Below, one piece after another: positions 13,160 to 25,818 of a DNA stretch of 64,000 bases (positions within the stretch are counted from its first letter, which is position 1; each line of letters opens with the position of its first letter). Both the position numbers and the translations under genes were made by a program. The stretch is from Phycomyces blakesleeanus NRRL 1555(-). Taxonomy: Eukaryota > Mucoromycota > Mucoromycetes > Mucorales > Phycomycetaceae. Location: contig NW_017265136.1 in the NCBI RefSeq assembly GCF_001638985.1, forward strand, positions 1,570,726 through 1,634,725. The letters run 5' to 3'. Under the pieces are notes generated by a model. The model was not told where the DNA came from, searched no databases, and saw nothing but the letters and a program-made list of their open reading frames with translations.

Positions 13160-14622
13160 AATAATAGTAACAATAATGCCTTTTTGATATAAAGGCCATA
13201 TACATATACATATATTGGAGTGTCGTTTTATAGATACAAAAGTTGATCTTAACAAAGTGTATAAATAAGTGAGACGAAGAGATGAATTATATTTACTCTT
13301 ACTCCTATGATCTTTTTCAATGTTTGTTGACTTGTATATATATATATATATATTAATATTGATTAATGGCGAGTAATGTGAATAAGTGTGTGTGTGTGTA
13401 TATTGGATTTAGCTGTACTACATTTTATTGGATTTGTACCTTTTGACAGTGGTCCGAGGAAAGAGAGTAGCTTAGGTAAGCTGTATGTGTATTAATGGAC
13501 TGGATACACAGAAAGAATATTAGACAACCAATCAATCCCGGCTTTCTGATCTACATTTTTTTCTTCTTCTTCTTTTTCCTCCCTCTCTTTATCTCTTTCC
13601 GTCTTTCCTATTCGTACAAAGTAAACAAATGAATAAATCAAGGCAAATAGATGCCTTGTTCGTGTAATGATGGCCCCATGTGTGTGTGTACAGCAAAGAA
13701 GAATATTCTAGGTTTCCTCTTTTGGCGTTTTGCTTTTGGATCCGATGGACATTGAAATCAAATATAAATATAGCGTAAAAAATGTGAATTTGTGTTTTTT
13801 TAAAAGTAAATTAAATGCACTTCTAGAATCTACGTTTTCTTTTTCTTTTAAAATAAAACAAAAATAAAGATTTGTAGTAAATGAAATGCCTGGCCTAGTA
13901 AATTCCTATACTAATCTAGACAGCTTGTCATTGCTTTGGTGCTTGTTAGCAAGTAAAAAAGAAAGGCAGTATTGCCATTCTTCTTAAACTTTCTTTTTCT
14001 CTAATAATATTGCCATTGTATTTTCCTCGCACTTATTTTTAAATACCAACCGGATATCATTCTTGCTTCTCAAGGCAAAAGGCATTTAATATTCCTTATT
14101 CTCCCTCTATTTTCGGATTTTTATTTGAGTTGTCTCTCCTTTATACAAGTAAAGGAAGGTTGAAGTATCTAAAGTATAAAAGACTGATTCAACCTGACTT
14201 TTTATTTTATTTTATTAAATAGACTTAATATCCAAGATAAATAAAATCGTAATAAAAAATATATTTCAGTAAACGACATATTTGCGATTATAATTGAATC
14301 CCCTACATAGTTGTGAAAGACATTCGATTGGCTTTTTTTTTTATTTTTCCATTTTTTTCCATATTTTGTTTTTTTTGCAAGGCTATCTTTTTTTTTTCTG
14401 GTGCTCTCCTCTTTCTTTGGGAATTTTATCCGGACCTTGAAATCTTTTAGGTAAGCAAGCCTCGGTTAACAAGCGTTGTTTAGTTTTCTCTTTCTTTTTT
14501 TTTTTTGTTGCTCAGCGCTCAAATCGACACATGCGTGGGACAGCTTTTATCTGCTGTCTCTTTTTTTTTGGTACTTTTTCTTGAACACACATACACACCC
14601 TTCCACTCCTCTTTTTGCTGCC
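13160..14622. other. spacer, no gene seen
   Basis: The 3' flank of the TMEM62-like gene and upstream region of the INTS10-like gene. It is T-rich towards 14330-14620, with long T runs before the chosen ATG. An upstream in-frame ATG at 14476 would add a 49-residue Phe/Leu-rich leader translated from these T runs, so I prefer ATG 14623. Confidence 0.55.
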
Positions 14623-17615
14623 ATGTCCCATGCCCCTGATTCATCTGACGGTCAGGCAGAAAAAGGACCTAAAGACACGTCTATTAGCCGTCCTGCCACG
14701 ACTTCTGGACAAAGAAACGATGAATCCCGGACCTACACATCATCGACATATGACTTTGAGACTGAAGTAAGAAAGTAGTTCCGAGACCTTACTTTTCTTT
14801 GTATACATGTTTTAGTTGGTGTAGTTAATTTGACCCTTCATTTCTTTTCATTTTTTTGTAGTTCCTAAGTCATCAGGCAGCTGTAAAAGAAAGCAACTTT
14901 GAAAAAGCTATACAATCGTTTGTTATGCTGTAAGTATATTTGTTCTTATGGCTTATACATATATAAATATATAAAAAGAAGCAACATATTATTTCTGACA
15001 TAAATTTGTCTCGCAGGCAAACCAACAGCTCAGATAATCCCGTATTCCAGAAATACGTTCTTACTATTGCAGACCATATTGACCCTTCCAAAGATACCCA
15101 CATGACCCGTAAGTATCAAAGCATGAACAAAAAAAAAGAGAGAGAGATATGTATCATAGTATTATCTATATATCTACTTAATGAATTAATGAATTAACAA
15201 AAAAAGAAAGAAAGAGAAAGAGGTTCGTTTCTTCTCCTTCTTCTTTATCTTCTTTCTTTCTTTTTTGCTGCTCTTCTTCAAGCAAAGATGTTTTCTTTAT
15301 CTAAAAATCCAGTATTTTTGATTTTGTTTTCTCTTTGATAATTGATACATCATTAGGCTTCTTTGCTTCTCTTCCTGCACTGATCCAGTCAACCATAGTA
15401 GAAAGCGCAACAGGTAAAGTAAAAAAAAATAGAGAAAAAAAAAGAAGAAGTAAAAGTAATAGTAATTATTATTATTATTATTATTGTGTGGTGGTTATAG
15501 GCTATCTTGAAGAAGCCGATACCTTTCGTGCATTCCACGTCTTATTTGATTATATTCAAGCATACCCACGACACGCGTATAAATACTTGGTAAAAAGATA
15601 TATATATATATATATAATATATTTCTTCTGCTAATTACTGTAATGTGAATCCGGATATAAAATTAACCAATTGTGCCACTTTCTTTCTTTTTGGCGTGTG
15701 TTTATTTATTTATTTTAGATACGCTCCATTAAATTACTAATTTTGTGTGCTCAGGCCATGAAACCAGATGCCAGCAAGAAATGCATCAAATTATTAGGTA
15801 AGCAATTTTATTTTATTTTATTTTATTTTATTTTATTTTATTTTATTGTATAGTATACTATTTGTGCAATCTTATTTGTATTAAGTTTAATAGGGCTTAA
15901 TTGGCACTATTTATTTATATTTATAACGCTAATATTAATATTAATACCAATACTAATAATCTTAATCTTAATCTTAATATCAATAGTTACCGAACTGTTA
16001 CCTCGATTATGGAAACAACGCGTGATGCTGGCAAGAGGAGATAAGCAGCCGTCCATAAAATCTACAGACAGCAAACACTACATCGTCATATCCTACAAAT
16101 TATTCGAACAGTACATGCTGGTTGGCCAGCAATATTATATTGAACAACGTGAATGGGAAGAATTGACAAAATTCACTTGTGCGATGTTGGACTGTAGCGG
16201 GTAAAGTACTGAAGAAAAGGAAAATCAGGGACAAAATAAAAAGGACGAGAGGGAATATCTGTGTTTGTGCTTGTGTATGTATATTAACTTTATTTATCTT
16301 CTTTTATTTTATCTTATCTTATTATCACTATTAGATATGCTCGTCTTGGTAGATTATGCTTTCAATCTCATGTCAACAGATTCCAATATCTCAAAAACCA
16401 ACGATCATATATCAGACTCGATCTCGAAGACAGCGAGTCTGATTCACCTCCGTCTGATGGCACACACTACCACGAAGAGCTTCATGTGGCAGTGGCATTC
16501 ATGTGTGAGTTTATGGCAGTGGCGGCCCAGTTTGTCGAATTTAGCCACGAGTACTACAGAGCAGTGTGTGGTCTGGATGACAATGCGCCCAACAAAGACG
16601 AAAAGACGTGTTTGATTCCTGTGTGTGCTATACAGCCCTCACTTGCACCTCATCGGACACTCTTGACAAATGAATATAAAGAAAACAATAGCAACAACAA
16701 GAATGATACTGGTGTTAATTGTGATAATGATGATGGCGATGACGACGGTAACGATGACGACGATGGTAATGATGGTATGGATGACAGTAACAGGGGAGAA
16801 GAAAGACCCAAAAAATCAAAGCCTGTCAATACGTTAATGGGAGGAGATGCTCACTCTACCGAAACAGCCAACTCTATTGACAAAAGTCGAATACAAGACG
16901 AAAATGGGAATAGTGAAAACGACAGTAGCAAACGAAAAAAGGCTAGAATGGAGCCAGCAACATCAACAGCAGCGGGAGTTAATTTAGAACGCGGAGAAGG
17001 ACTGGATTCCTACTGTATGCGTGGTGTGGACGAAGCACTTCAGATCTTAAGTAAAGCTGCCGACTGCCTGCGACACATTGTCGATCTCTGGGAGTGGGCT
17101 AATGTTGCGGCACCTAACACAAACTGGGCAAACATTTATGGCAGCTGGGAACAAGGTAAATTAAATATTATTATTTTTTGCTTGTTTGATACAGCCCAAT
17201 ATATAAGTAGTAGTATTCGGAATATCAAGGCTAACCAAGATTTATCTTTTTATAAATTGCATAGAATTTTGCAAGTCTATTGATACCTATAAACTGCCAT
17301 TTGATATCCACAATGCTGTCTTGTTAGTCAGAAGCGATCTTGCCCTTTCATCAGTAAGCATATGTATTTATATATCTATAATGACCGGGGTTGAATTTTT
17401 ATTCTAATTTTTTTTTAAAAGCCTTCGGTTCCTGGAAACCTAGCAAAGGCGCTTAAATTGTCCCAGACGATCTGTGATCGTATTGAGCTTCAGAGAAGAC
17501 GAGAGAAGAAAGATAGTGCAAGCGAACTTGAGTTTGAGATTCCGTTTATGTTTGCCTTTCGAGTACTCTATAATATTGGAGTGATCTATCTGCTGGTTGG
17601 TAGCCTACAGGTAAG

Positions 17616-17652
<37 letters not shown>

Positions 17653-18725
17653 TATTAATTTACTCACTTATAAATGTTTTGTGTTTGCGTGTTAAATATT
17701 AATTATAGCAATCGACATTGGAGATTGCGATTATTCTTTCTGTATTCCCTACACCGAATGGACTTGATGAAAACGATTTTATTGCGGATGAAAAGGACTG
17801 CTACACCGCTGCCACGATCTTCCAGGGCCACGAGTTTGGTATGATGAGAGTAACCCAAGAAGGTTTGATGGTTCGGTGCATCAAACACTTGATTGTCAGT
17901 CTGGATAGCGAATCCGGACAAAAGGGCGGAATGGCATCGATTGATTCTGCAATGCGATGGGATGAGAAAGCAGGAAATATGATTGTGCTAATGCAGTATG
18001 GCTGGCCCTATTGGAGCACACGCACCAACTTTTGGCAGAAGATTATCCAGCGCATGCAAGAAAAGAAGATCTTCAAGAACAGATGTTTTCTAGAGTATGT
18101 GTACGTACCAGAGATACTTCAGGCCATCCAGAACCTCCACGAGACGAATGCGGTCACTTTGGACATCATACCACCAGAGTTTGCCATGCGAAACAACTAT
18201 CTTCATCTGGCTGCATCATCCTCGGCATCGGTATCGGGATCCACACCATCATCTCCTCAACCGTCGTCCCCACCAGGTGAGTCTGGTAACCAAGACGACG
18301 ATCGATCGACGACCTCAATGTCTATCTCGACCCGCCAACCGCACCTGCCGCCACCGCCACCGCCACTTTACCAGCCTTCATTTACCAATACGATTCTGCC
18401 CAGCATGTCGATGTCACCATCGTGGTACTCGGCATCTACACAAAAGAACTCGCACGCAAATTGGATGTCGCCTTCGTTTTACTACAGTCGTCCTGCCACC
18501 TCGGTTGTGTTGCCCAAAAAGAGACGGTTCGGAGACCATATTCAGCAGGATGATAATAGACCAGACCAACAGTCTCAGCGATCGTTTGTGTCAAAGGATA
18601 TCATCAGTCGGTGTCTGGAGTATCGCATGCACAAATACTCGCCCAAAATGACTCCTCAGCGCATGCGCCACGTTCTTCAAAAATTCCTCAAAAACATGGT
18701 CCTAAAGGCAAACGAAGAAGCCTAA
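14623..18725 (+). CDS. INTS10: Integrator complex subunit 10-like protein
   Basis: Eleven exons: 14623-14766, 14862-14929, 15017-15108, 15357-15413, 15501-15589, 15719-15797, 15987-16200, 16335-17155, 17265-17353, 17422-17610 and 17709-18725 (952 aa). The protein is alpha-helical throughout. The clearest family match is in the last exon: a segment IVLMQYGWP, then FLEYVYVPEIL and VTLDIIPPE, in the same order and spacing as the C-terminal block of animal INTS10 (IVL-Q-WP, F-x2-YV, L-x-L-x2-P). A helical repeat segment FAFRVLYNIGVIYLLVG corresponds to the TPR-like pair just before it. INTS10 is a scaffold subunit of the nuclear Integrator complex, in a module with INTS13 and INTS14, acting on RNA polymerase II transcripts. 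Two inserts look fungal: an Asp/Asn/Gly acidic run near residues 370-410 and a Pro/Ser-rich stretch followed by HLPPPPPPLY before the final helices. The homology rests on remembered animal sequence, not on a search. Confidence 0.72.
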
Positions 18726-18923
18726 CAAATGATCCAAATGGCTTGAGAAGGCTATGGCAACGACCAAGATAAAAGTCTTTTTTTTTGTTCTTTATTTATC
18801 TCTCTTTCGTTGAAGCTACTTGTTGTTTTCTTTCCCTCTTTCTCTTATTACTGCTATTCTTTTCTATCATCATACACATCTTGCATAAGAGGAATTTGGA
18901 CCTCAGAAAAAAACTTGTTTCTA

Positions 18924-18965
<42 letters not shown>

Positions 18966-19960
18966 AATTATTATTACTATTACTATTATTACTACTACTA
19001 TTACTACCATTACTATTACTATTTTTCCTTTCTTTTTCTTTAGTGTTTTCTTATCCCTTTTTTTTTGCCTTGTTGGAGAACCTCGTTTTATGTACATACA
19101 ACAAATCTTGATCAATTTACTTTTTATTTTATTTTCTTTTAACATCTTACCAAATATCACTCATTCCTTCCTTCCCTTTCTTTTCGTTTTGTTCTTTTTC
19201 TTTTATCGCATCCTTTCCTCCCTCCAATGTTTCGGTTTTATATATATATATTATTTTCTTTTATAAATAAAATAATAATAAAAAAAAACACGAAAAAAAA
19301 TCAAGAGATAGAAATAGAGAAAGTATGTGTGCATTATATTCGGTTAGGTAGACACAGCTGGTGTGGTATGCACTTTGGAGGTACAAACCACTGGATCCAT
19401 GCTATACTGAACAAATTTGTTGATTCTTACAGTTATGTAAAAAGTTCTTGATTATAAAGTGTTCAACCATTTTTTTTTAATCGGTGCTACTGTATTATCT
19501 ATACACCAGAATAATGTTAAATATTGACGGATAATTTGATATAAAATTGTGATATAGGTTCATTTTAACTATGAATCTTTAAGAGAGAAAAAAAATGGTG
19601 TGAAAGATTCATAAGTTGGTCTGAGAAAGCGAATATGATACGTCAAGTCCATAGGTATGTATGTGTGTATGTTGGCCAAGTTGCACGGATTTCTTAAACA
19701 GATTAATTGGTATGGGCAGACTGTGTTTTTTTCACTCCGTCTCATCTAAATTTTTTTTTTCCTGGTTCAGGATTTCTCAGTTGGGCCATTGGTAAATAGG
19801 TATTTTTTGAGTCTGATACTCAAATTTGATGCTGATAAACTAAAGTGTATATTTATATAGATATACACATATATAATTATTTAAATACTTGTATTTTAAA
19901 CTCGTTGTTCTTCTTTTTCCTTTCTTATTTATTGCAAGCTCATTTAGATCACCCATACAA
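18726..19960. other. spacer with trinucleotide repeats
   Basis: Contains a (TAC)n array from 18923 running into mixed TAC/TTA triplets up to about 19020, and further T-rich tracts. Open frames over the array (poly-Leu, poly-Tyr or poly-Val) are repeat translations and not genes. Confidence 0.7.
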
Positions 19961-21663
19961 ATGTTGGAAGGAAAATCGCGCGGAGGAAATAGTAACGCCA
20001 GCGCACTTCAGAAACTTGCCCGTTGGCATCCCTCGGCAAACTCATCCCAAGCCGATAAGAAGAATGCTGGTCAATCTATCTTTGATGGTCCTTTGGAATC
20101 CCTCGAACATGATGAGCTGAAACAAGGCTCTCTTTATATCCTAAAGATTAACCAAGTATCAGTCACACTCTTTGAGGGTAGGTCCCCCCCCCCCCCCTTT
20201 TTTTTTTTTTTTTCTTTCTTTTCTTTTCTTTTCTTTTCTTTATTAAAATACTATTTGACTATGTATTTATCTATATATTCTTTGTTACTGAAATCTAGGT
20301 TGGAACGATGACCTTTGTTGCTTCTCAGTTCTCCGTAAGTACAAGCTGTTTATTAGTAGTAGTAGTATTTTATTATTACATGATAATATTATTTGTTAGT
20401 TGGGTGATTGAATTAAACTGAATTGAATCGAACTGAATCGAACTGAATCGAACTGAATCAAATTGAATCGAATTGATTTTTTTTATTAAAAAAAAGGCAT
20501 GGATGCAACCCCAATGCGGTGGTCAGAAGCAAGGCAAGCAAAATACACATGATTTTTGTCAATTGAACTTTTAACAATATCGAATGAAAAGAAAATAAAT
20601 GCGATAGGCTAAATCTAATATTTCTTCTTAAAAAAAAAGGTATCTCCCTGGTGATTTCGATGCTTACAATGCATTTGATGAAGCCGGAAATCCGCCTGTA
20701 CATTTGTGGACCCGTTATTTACGTGTAGAAGTGCCAGTCAATTGGTTTGCCATTTTCGAGGAAGCACGACGGAAGCAACGCGAGTGGACAGTGGAATTGA
20801 ACCGACGTGCTAATCAAACACACTATCTACACCCTACTTCCAAACAGTCGATCAGCCAAAACGATCGTTCTACACAACAACAACAGCAACAGCAACAACA
20901 GCAAAATCAGCAGCAAGCATTTGACAATAGCTATGGAGAATATGCAATTGAGTCTGGAGTACCTTCCTCGGCCGCAATATCGGCCAGTCTTCTTGATCCT
21001 CACTTTCACCAGGACCGTGCGTACGATGTTCACTCCCGACATCCGTACCTTGCCTCGACTATCTCAAGTCTTCCAACAGACGCCAAGCCAACTGGAATCA
21101 TGTCTTCCCCTTTGCTTTCGCCGGGAATATATGGCCAAAGTGATATAGATTCATTCGAATACCCTTCAATTGCACCCCACACTCTCTTGGCCAATGTAGA
21201 ATCCGGTACTCTCGGAATTTCCGAAAATTCCCTTTTTCCTCGAGAATCGGAAACAGGTCCTCCTCCTCCTCCGAAAACAACAAACACAACCACAACATCA
21301 TCATCATCATCATCATCAGCACCACACCAACAACAACAGCAGCCTTCATTTCAAACAATAGAAAACAAGAAAAGTCAATCGTTCTATGATGCCCACCTTG
21401 ATTTCCCTCATGATTCTGATCAGTTCTCGATCCACTCAGAGTTCCCTGTTCCACCTTCACTCCACCGTGGAAACTCACTCCACTCCATCTCTCACGCACA
21501 ACAACCCCTTCCTCCACTTCCTCCAGTACCACAGTCCAATAGTAGCCATAGCAATGATCCTCTTCATCCTCCAACAAGACTAGAGCGTTCAAGGTCTGCA
21601 AGCATAAAATCAAAGCGGCAGTCAGTTAAGAACATGCTGTGGGGATCATCAAAAACCACTTAA
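19961..21663 (+). CDS. unknown protein with disordered Q/P/S-rich tail (437 aa)
   Basis: I do not recognise the family. Four exons: 19961-20177, 20299-20334, 20497-20533 and 20640-21663. They join in phase to 437 residues. The first about 165 residues look folded: TLFEGWNDDLCCFSVLRMDA, then RYLPGDFDAYNAFDEAGNP, LWTRYLRVEVPVNWFAIFEE and a basic helix. The rest is low complexity: a Gln run near 20873-20913, a Pro run, a Ser run and a basic C-terminus (KSKRQSVKNMLWG). The 37-nt third exon is needed to keep frame, because the acceptor at 20639 needs a phase-2 partner and the strong donor after exon 2 is phase 1. Its donor is GCAAGC, a GC-AG intron. No signal peptide or membrane segment is seen. 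The N-terminus could extend if there is an unseen upstream exon. Confidence 0.7.
20184..20213 (+). repeat. C14-T16 homopolymer junction in intron
   Basis: Directly after the donor GTAGGT of the first intron of the 437-aa gene come fourteen C then sixteen T. It is the strand complement in style of the T19-G16 tract at 1221-1255. Confidence 0.9.
20416..20475 (+). repeat. 10-bp tandem repeat in intron
   Basis: About six copies of AACTGAATCG with drift at both ends, inside the second intron of the 437-aa gene, just upstream of its acceptor. Confidence 0.85.
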
Positions 21664-24239
21664 TAGACTTTATGTTTTTATTTCACTTTTTTTAATATAT
21701 ATATATATATATATATGTATAAATACCATTCCTACCTTTCTAATACCATTTCTCGGAACAAACGGCACACCGGTTTTATTTTTATTTTTATTTTGTGTTT
21801 TGTGTTTTGTGTTTTGTGTTTTACTTTGATTCGCTATACTTGATACATACTTGAAAATGTACACTTTCTCTTACACACACAAACTAGAGAGTAAGATTGA
21901 TATGGTCCTATGAATGACCTTCAGTTATCCATTATATTCATCAATTGTCTACTAATTTATTTATTTTCATGTACAAAAGAAGATTATAAAAAAATAATTA
22001 TGTAGAAAGACCAAAGTTCAGAGATGTATATAATAGACATGTGAAAAAATCCCAATAAAGATGCGTTTTACAGGTCTTGTAATATTAGACAAGTCTAGAT
22101 CATTCATACATATTTACATATATATTTATATATATGTATGAATTTGGTTTTTTTTTTCTTTTTTTTTTTTTTTAAAAAAAATACAGGATTGTTAATTGTC
22201 TGAGATATGGGTTATTGTATTATCTAATAATTACTTCAAAATCTCCATTAATATTATTTGTATAAATATGGTAATATATTCAAGAGTACAAATGTACCAT
22301 CAATTTGTATTTTGCCTTTTGTATTCTTTAGAATGTCAACAAATACCTACTATATATATAAATGTATATAAGCGTAGGTCTGTAGTATCTTCTTGGTTAC
22401 TTGTGTAGAAGCCATAGTTTTATGTATATCTAAAATAAAAGAAGGAAAACTAGTGGTCTTACTTGTTTTAATCTCAGAGATGGGTGTTAATTAAGTTATC
22501 TTTACATTTTTTTCTTATTTCTTCATATAGATATATACAGTTGATAAATTTATAGCAATATGCTTGTCAAAATTACAGCCTCTTATCCTTCTATTGATAC
22601 CAATACTATTATGAATCCTGAGAAGAAGAAGAAAACAAAAATTTGTTTTACAATTGGTTAAACCGGTTCGTTTGTAATTTCCTTTCTTTTCATGGCTTTG
22701 CTCTCTCTACCGCGTTTGTTTCGGAGTTGTGAGGTGAAATAACATATTGAGCGCACAACTGTCCAAAAGATTCCAAAAGTTTTTAGTTGGACTCAAACTC
22801 TAGACTCTGAATTCTCGCCATTTTCTCATCAGACACTTACCCGAACAAAAAAACTGAAGTCTACAAGACCACTGTATTCTTGTAAAGTTATTTGGCTTTA
22901 ACTTTAGTCTGCATGGTGTCATTGGTCTCCTTTTTTAAAAATCAAGCAAATAAACTATAGATTAAAACATTTGTGTATCACTTATAATATAACTGATAAT
23001 AATATGGCTTCTCAAACTTTAAATTTTTATTGATTTCCAAGCCATTTTTTAATACTTAATAATAATATGTATGATTATGTTTTTGTCAACACCTTCTTAA
23101 TATTCTGTCTAAGAGAGAGAGAGAGAGATGGGACTTATTATGCCAGAACAACATCATTCATCCCTATTGCTGCCACATGATCTCATTAGTCAAATGTCAT
23201 TCTGTCAGAACAATTAATGTATAAGAATAAGAATAATAGTAAGATGTGTTTTCTAATACAAATATGATAGAACAACATCTTATAATCGGAAAAATGTACA
23301 ATGACTCTGTGAATAGTGTATTATTTATTAGAAGCGACTCGTATCAATAGCTCATGTTATATATTTTTATTATTATTATTATTATATATTACTATAAATG
23401 ACATTTGACTCTGTAATTGAAATATTTTACGCTGTTTTTACGACCAAGACATATTTTTTGTTAGCATTATCCCGTAGTCTTGGAGTAGATTTGTATTATA
23501 CAATAAAGCGTTTATTCACATACACGATAATATGATATATAAAGCTTTCAATCCTTTCTAATCATATATATATATGTGCGTGTGTGTGTGTGTGTTCAAT
23601 TGGAGTAATTTATATATTTAACAATTTTTGCTTTGTGAAAATGGAAAATTAAAATAAGAAACAAGGATAAAGATAAAGATAAATAATAAATAATAAATTA
23701 TATTTCTAAATGCATACATTTACATATATACAGGATAAAAAGCTATATATAAAGAATGGGGAAAGTAAGGCATACAGAATAGCGAGAGTAGAGCATACAG
23801 AATAGCGAGAATAGAGCATATAAAATAGAGAAAGTATGGCATACAGTATACGATTATAAATTACAAATATAATAAGAAAAGAAGAAATGCATGTTTGGAT
23901 ATTTGTAGGGGTTTTTTGAGCAAAAATAATGATAATGGTACGTATTGAATAGTCGTAAAGGCATATTGAGGGTTTACTTATTCCACTTATAAGTATATGT
24001 TGTAAGAACTAATAATTAAGGTGTAAAGACGTATTTTTCTGTTACTGAATAATAAAATGGCTCCCTCAATAATGGGATCTTTTCCAAAATATTTGGATAG
24101 TATTTGTGCTTTTGTGCTTTTGTTGCTTTTGTTGCTTTTGTTGTTGTTGTTTTTTTGCTCTTGTTGCTTCCGCTGCTGTTACTTTGGATAGTGTTTGATG
24201 AGTTATTGATCGGCGGAGAAGGAGCATTTTTTGATAGTC
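21664..24239. other. spacer, no gene seen
   Basis: AT-rich, with (TA)n near 21694, TTTTA/TTTTG repeats near 21775, a T-then-A homopolymer tract ending in ATACAG near 22150-22186, GA repeats near 23113 and GT repeats near 23578. The 23-bp tandem repeat at 23761-23852 is listed separately. GTT/GCT-rich DNA around 24105-24180 gives a poly-Leu/Val frame that is a repeat translation. Confidence 0.6.
23761..23852 (+). repeat. four-copy 23-bp minisatellite
   Basis: Four diverged copies of a 23-bp unit, consensus about GARAGTAGRGCATACAGAAT plus AGC. The copies start at 23761, 23784, 23807 and 23830. It lies in non-coding spacer about 400 bp downstream (3' flank) of the small minus-strand ORF at 24240-24500. 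Confidence 0.85.
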
Positions 24240-24500
24240 TTAGAAACGGACCATATGGTAGGTCTCATTGCCGTACTTTAGTATGCCTGAGCTAGGATCC
24301 ACAAAGACTGGCCTGTCGTCGAAGGAGGGCAGTTGTACATTTCCGCTGGTACCTCTGATGAACAATGTCTCAAGAAATTCCTGGACGCCTTCATCAAATT
24401 TCACATATGAAGATCCGGAATTGTACTTCCAGCTATAGTTTCTAATGGTAGAAGGCGCTGCAGAGTAAGATGATTGTGCTGCTGACTGAATGTTATACAT
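24240..24500 (-). CDS. small WWE-like protein (86 aa)
   Basis: A complete open frame from ATG 24500 to TAA 24242-24240. After a Ser/Ala-rich start the rest has a WWE-domain-like pattern: WKYNSGSSYVKFDEGVQEFL, then FIRGTSGNVQLPS, PVFVDPSSG and a terminal YHMVRF. That is aromatic-x-Y/W, an acidic helix with E near its end, a glycine turn, a VD strand and a closing V-R motif. WWE domains bind iso-ADP-ribose or act in ubiquitin and ADP-ribosylation pathways. Whether this copy keeps the binding residues cannot be judged here. At 86 residues it would be little more than one domain, so it could be a stand-alone domain protein, one exon of a larger gene, or a relic. The non-repetitive composition in a repeat-rich neighbourhood supports coding. 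Assignment by pattern only. Confidence 0.45.
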   Translation of the reverse strand: MYNIQSAAQSSYSAAPSTIRNYSWKYNSGSSYVKFDEGVQEFLETLFIRGTSGNVQLPSFDDRPVFVDPSSGILKYGNETYHMVRF

Positions 24501-25818
24501 TTATAATAGATACAAATTATAGATAAAATGAAAAGAAAGAAATAAATATTTCTTTATATACTTTCCTAGAGAAAAAAAAGAGAGGAATGTATAGGTGTAT
24601 GGGTTTAACTTGTAGGATCGATTGCTATTCTTTAAAGTTAAATTTTTCTTCTGATATAATTTTCCTCTTCCTATTCTTCCTCCTCCTCCTCCTCCTACTC
24701 TAGATATCCATACTCTTCTTTTTACTTCTTGATTTAACGAGACAGCGTAGGTTTAAATGTCATGCATACGCTTTATATGTGACTGAATTAGGCATGATGA
24801 GTAGGAGGAGGAGCCTTTACGCCACTGATGAGAAAGCAATTGCCCTTGAACGTCAGAACAAAGTATAGAATACAATAGCTTTTATTGTACTGTACTGCAC
24901 TGTACCATAATTTAAAACTTTGGATTTTATGAAGAACAACAAATAAGCAATGATCTTTGGAGGAGAGGTATTAAAAGCTCAAAAGACTGCTTCTTTTTGA
25001 TATTGTCACAAAATAACAAGCCATAATATTTTAAAAAAACCCTTATTGATTGATTTATTATTTTTTGTTGCAATTGAAATTACATTTCAATTAAATGCTT
25101 GCAAGTAAAAATTTCCCAGTATCTCAATGTTACTATGTAAACAATGTACAGAGTGTAGTGTGTACTATCTAGTATAAAATGTGCTTAGAAGTTAAATGCT
25201 TTATTGCTATATAGTATAAAATATATACACAATCATAAAAATAGAATAAAAATATTCTAAGCAAAATATCAAAGCTCCTAATATGTGCAAGGAGCTATGG
25301 AAGAAGATCAAGAACTATGCTGCTAAAACTTATTTGTTCAGAAGAGAAAGAGAGAGAGAATGCTTGTATAATTGAGTGTAACATGAATAAATAAAGACAC
25401 ATCAGTCAAATACATTTCAGCTATTACTATTATTATTATTCTCATACAGCTCGGTACAAATCGGAAGGACTGAAGGCTAAAAGAATATGGATACACGAAT
25501 ATCTACTTGCTTTTATTCTTAAAGCAAGCATTTGAAAGCATTTTAATCTATACAATTATTTAACCTACACATTATTCCAAGCCATATAATGTATTTATAG
25601 ACTCTCATATTCAATTGTTATAATGAATTTTAGTGTTTACCAGCGTAAGCCACAAAATATTAATAAACATACTATTTATCAGTATATTACAGTGTTTTGA
25701 TAAGCTGTAACTAATGATATGGCCTTAGGAATCAAATTGAGCTTCATTCAAATTAGCCATAAATGGAGTGCTTTTATTTACCACAAAAAATGGTAATAAT
25801 AATTAATAAATTAAAAAT
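24501..25818. other. spacer with one protein-like remnant
   Basis: Mostly AT-rich. On the minus strand a short open stretch around 24880-24790 reads FVLTFKGNCFLISGVKAPPP before a TAA and could be the last exon of an undetected gene or a relic. No partner exon was found. Nothing else is recognised. Confidence 0.4.

Noticed and set aside
11572..13255. Several antisense and out-of-frame ORFs over the TMEM62-like last exon
   Set aside because: Shadows of a GC-richer coding exon; no motifs and no independent start context.
14476..14622. Upstream in-frame ATG of the INTS10-like gene
   Set aside because: Would add a Phe/Leu-rich leader made from T runs; the next ATG starts a normal polar N-terminus.
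18785..19160. Poly-Leu, poly-Tyr and poly-Val frames
   Set aside because: Translations of a TAC/TTA trinucleotide array, not protein genes.
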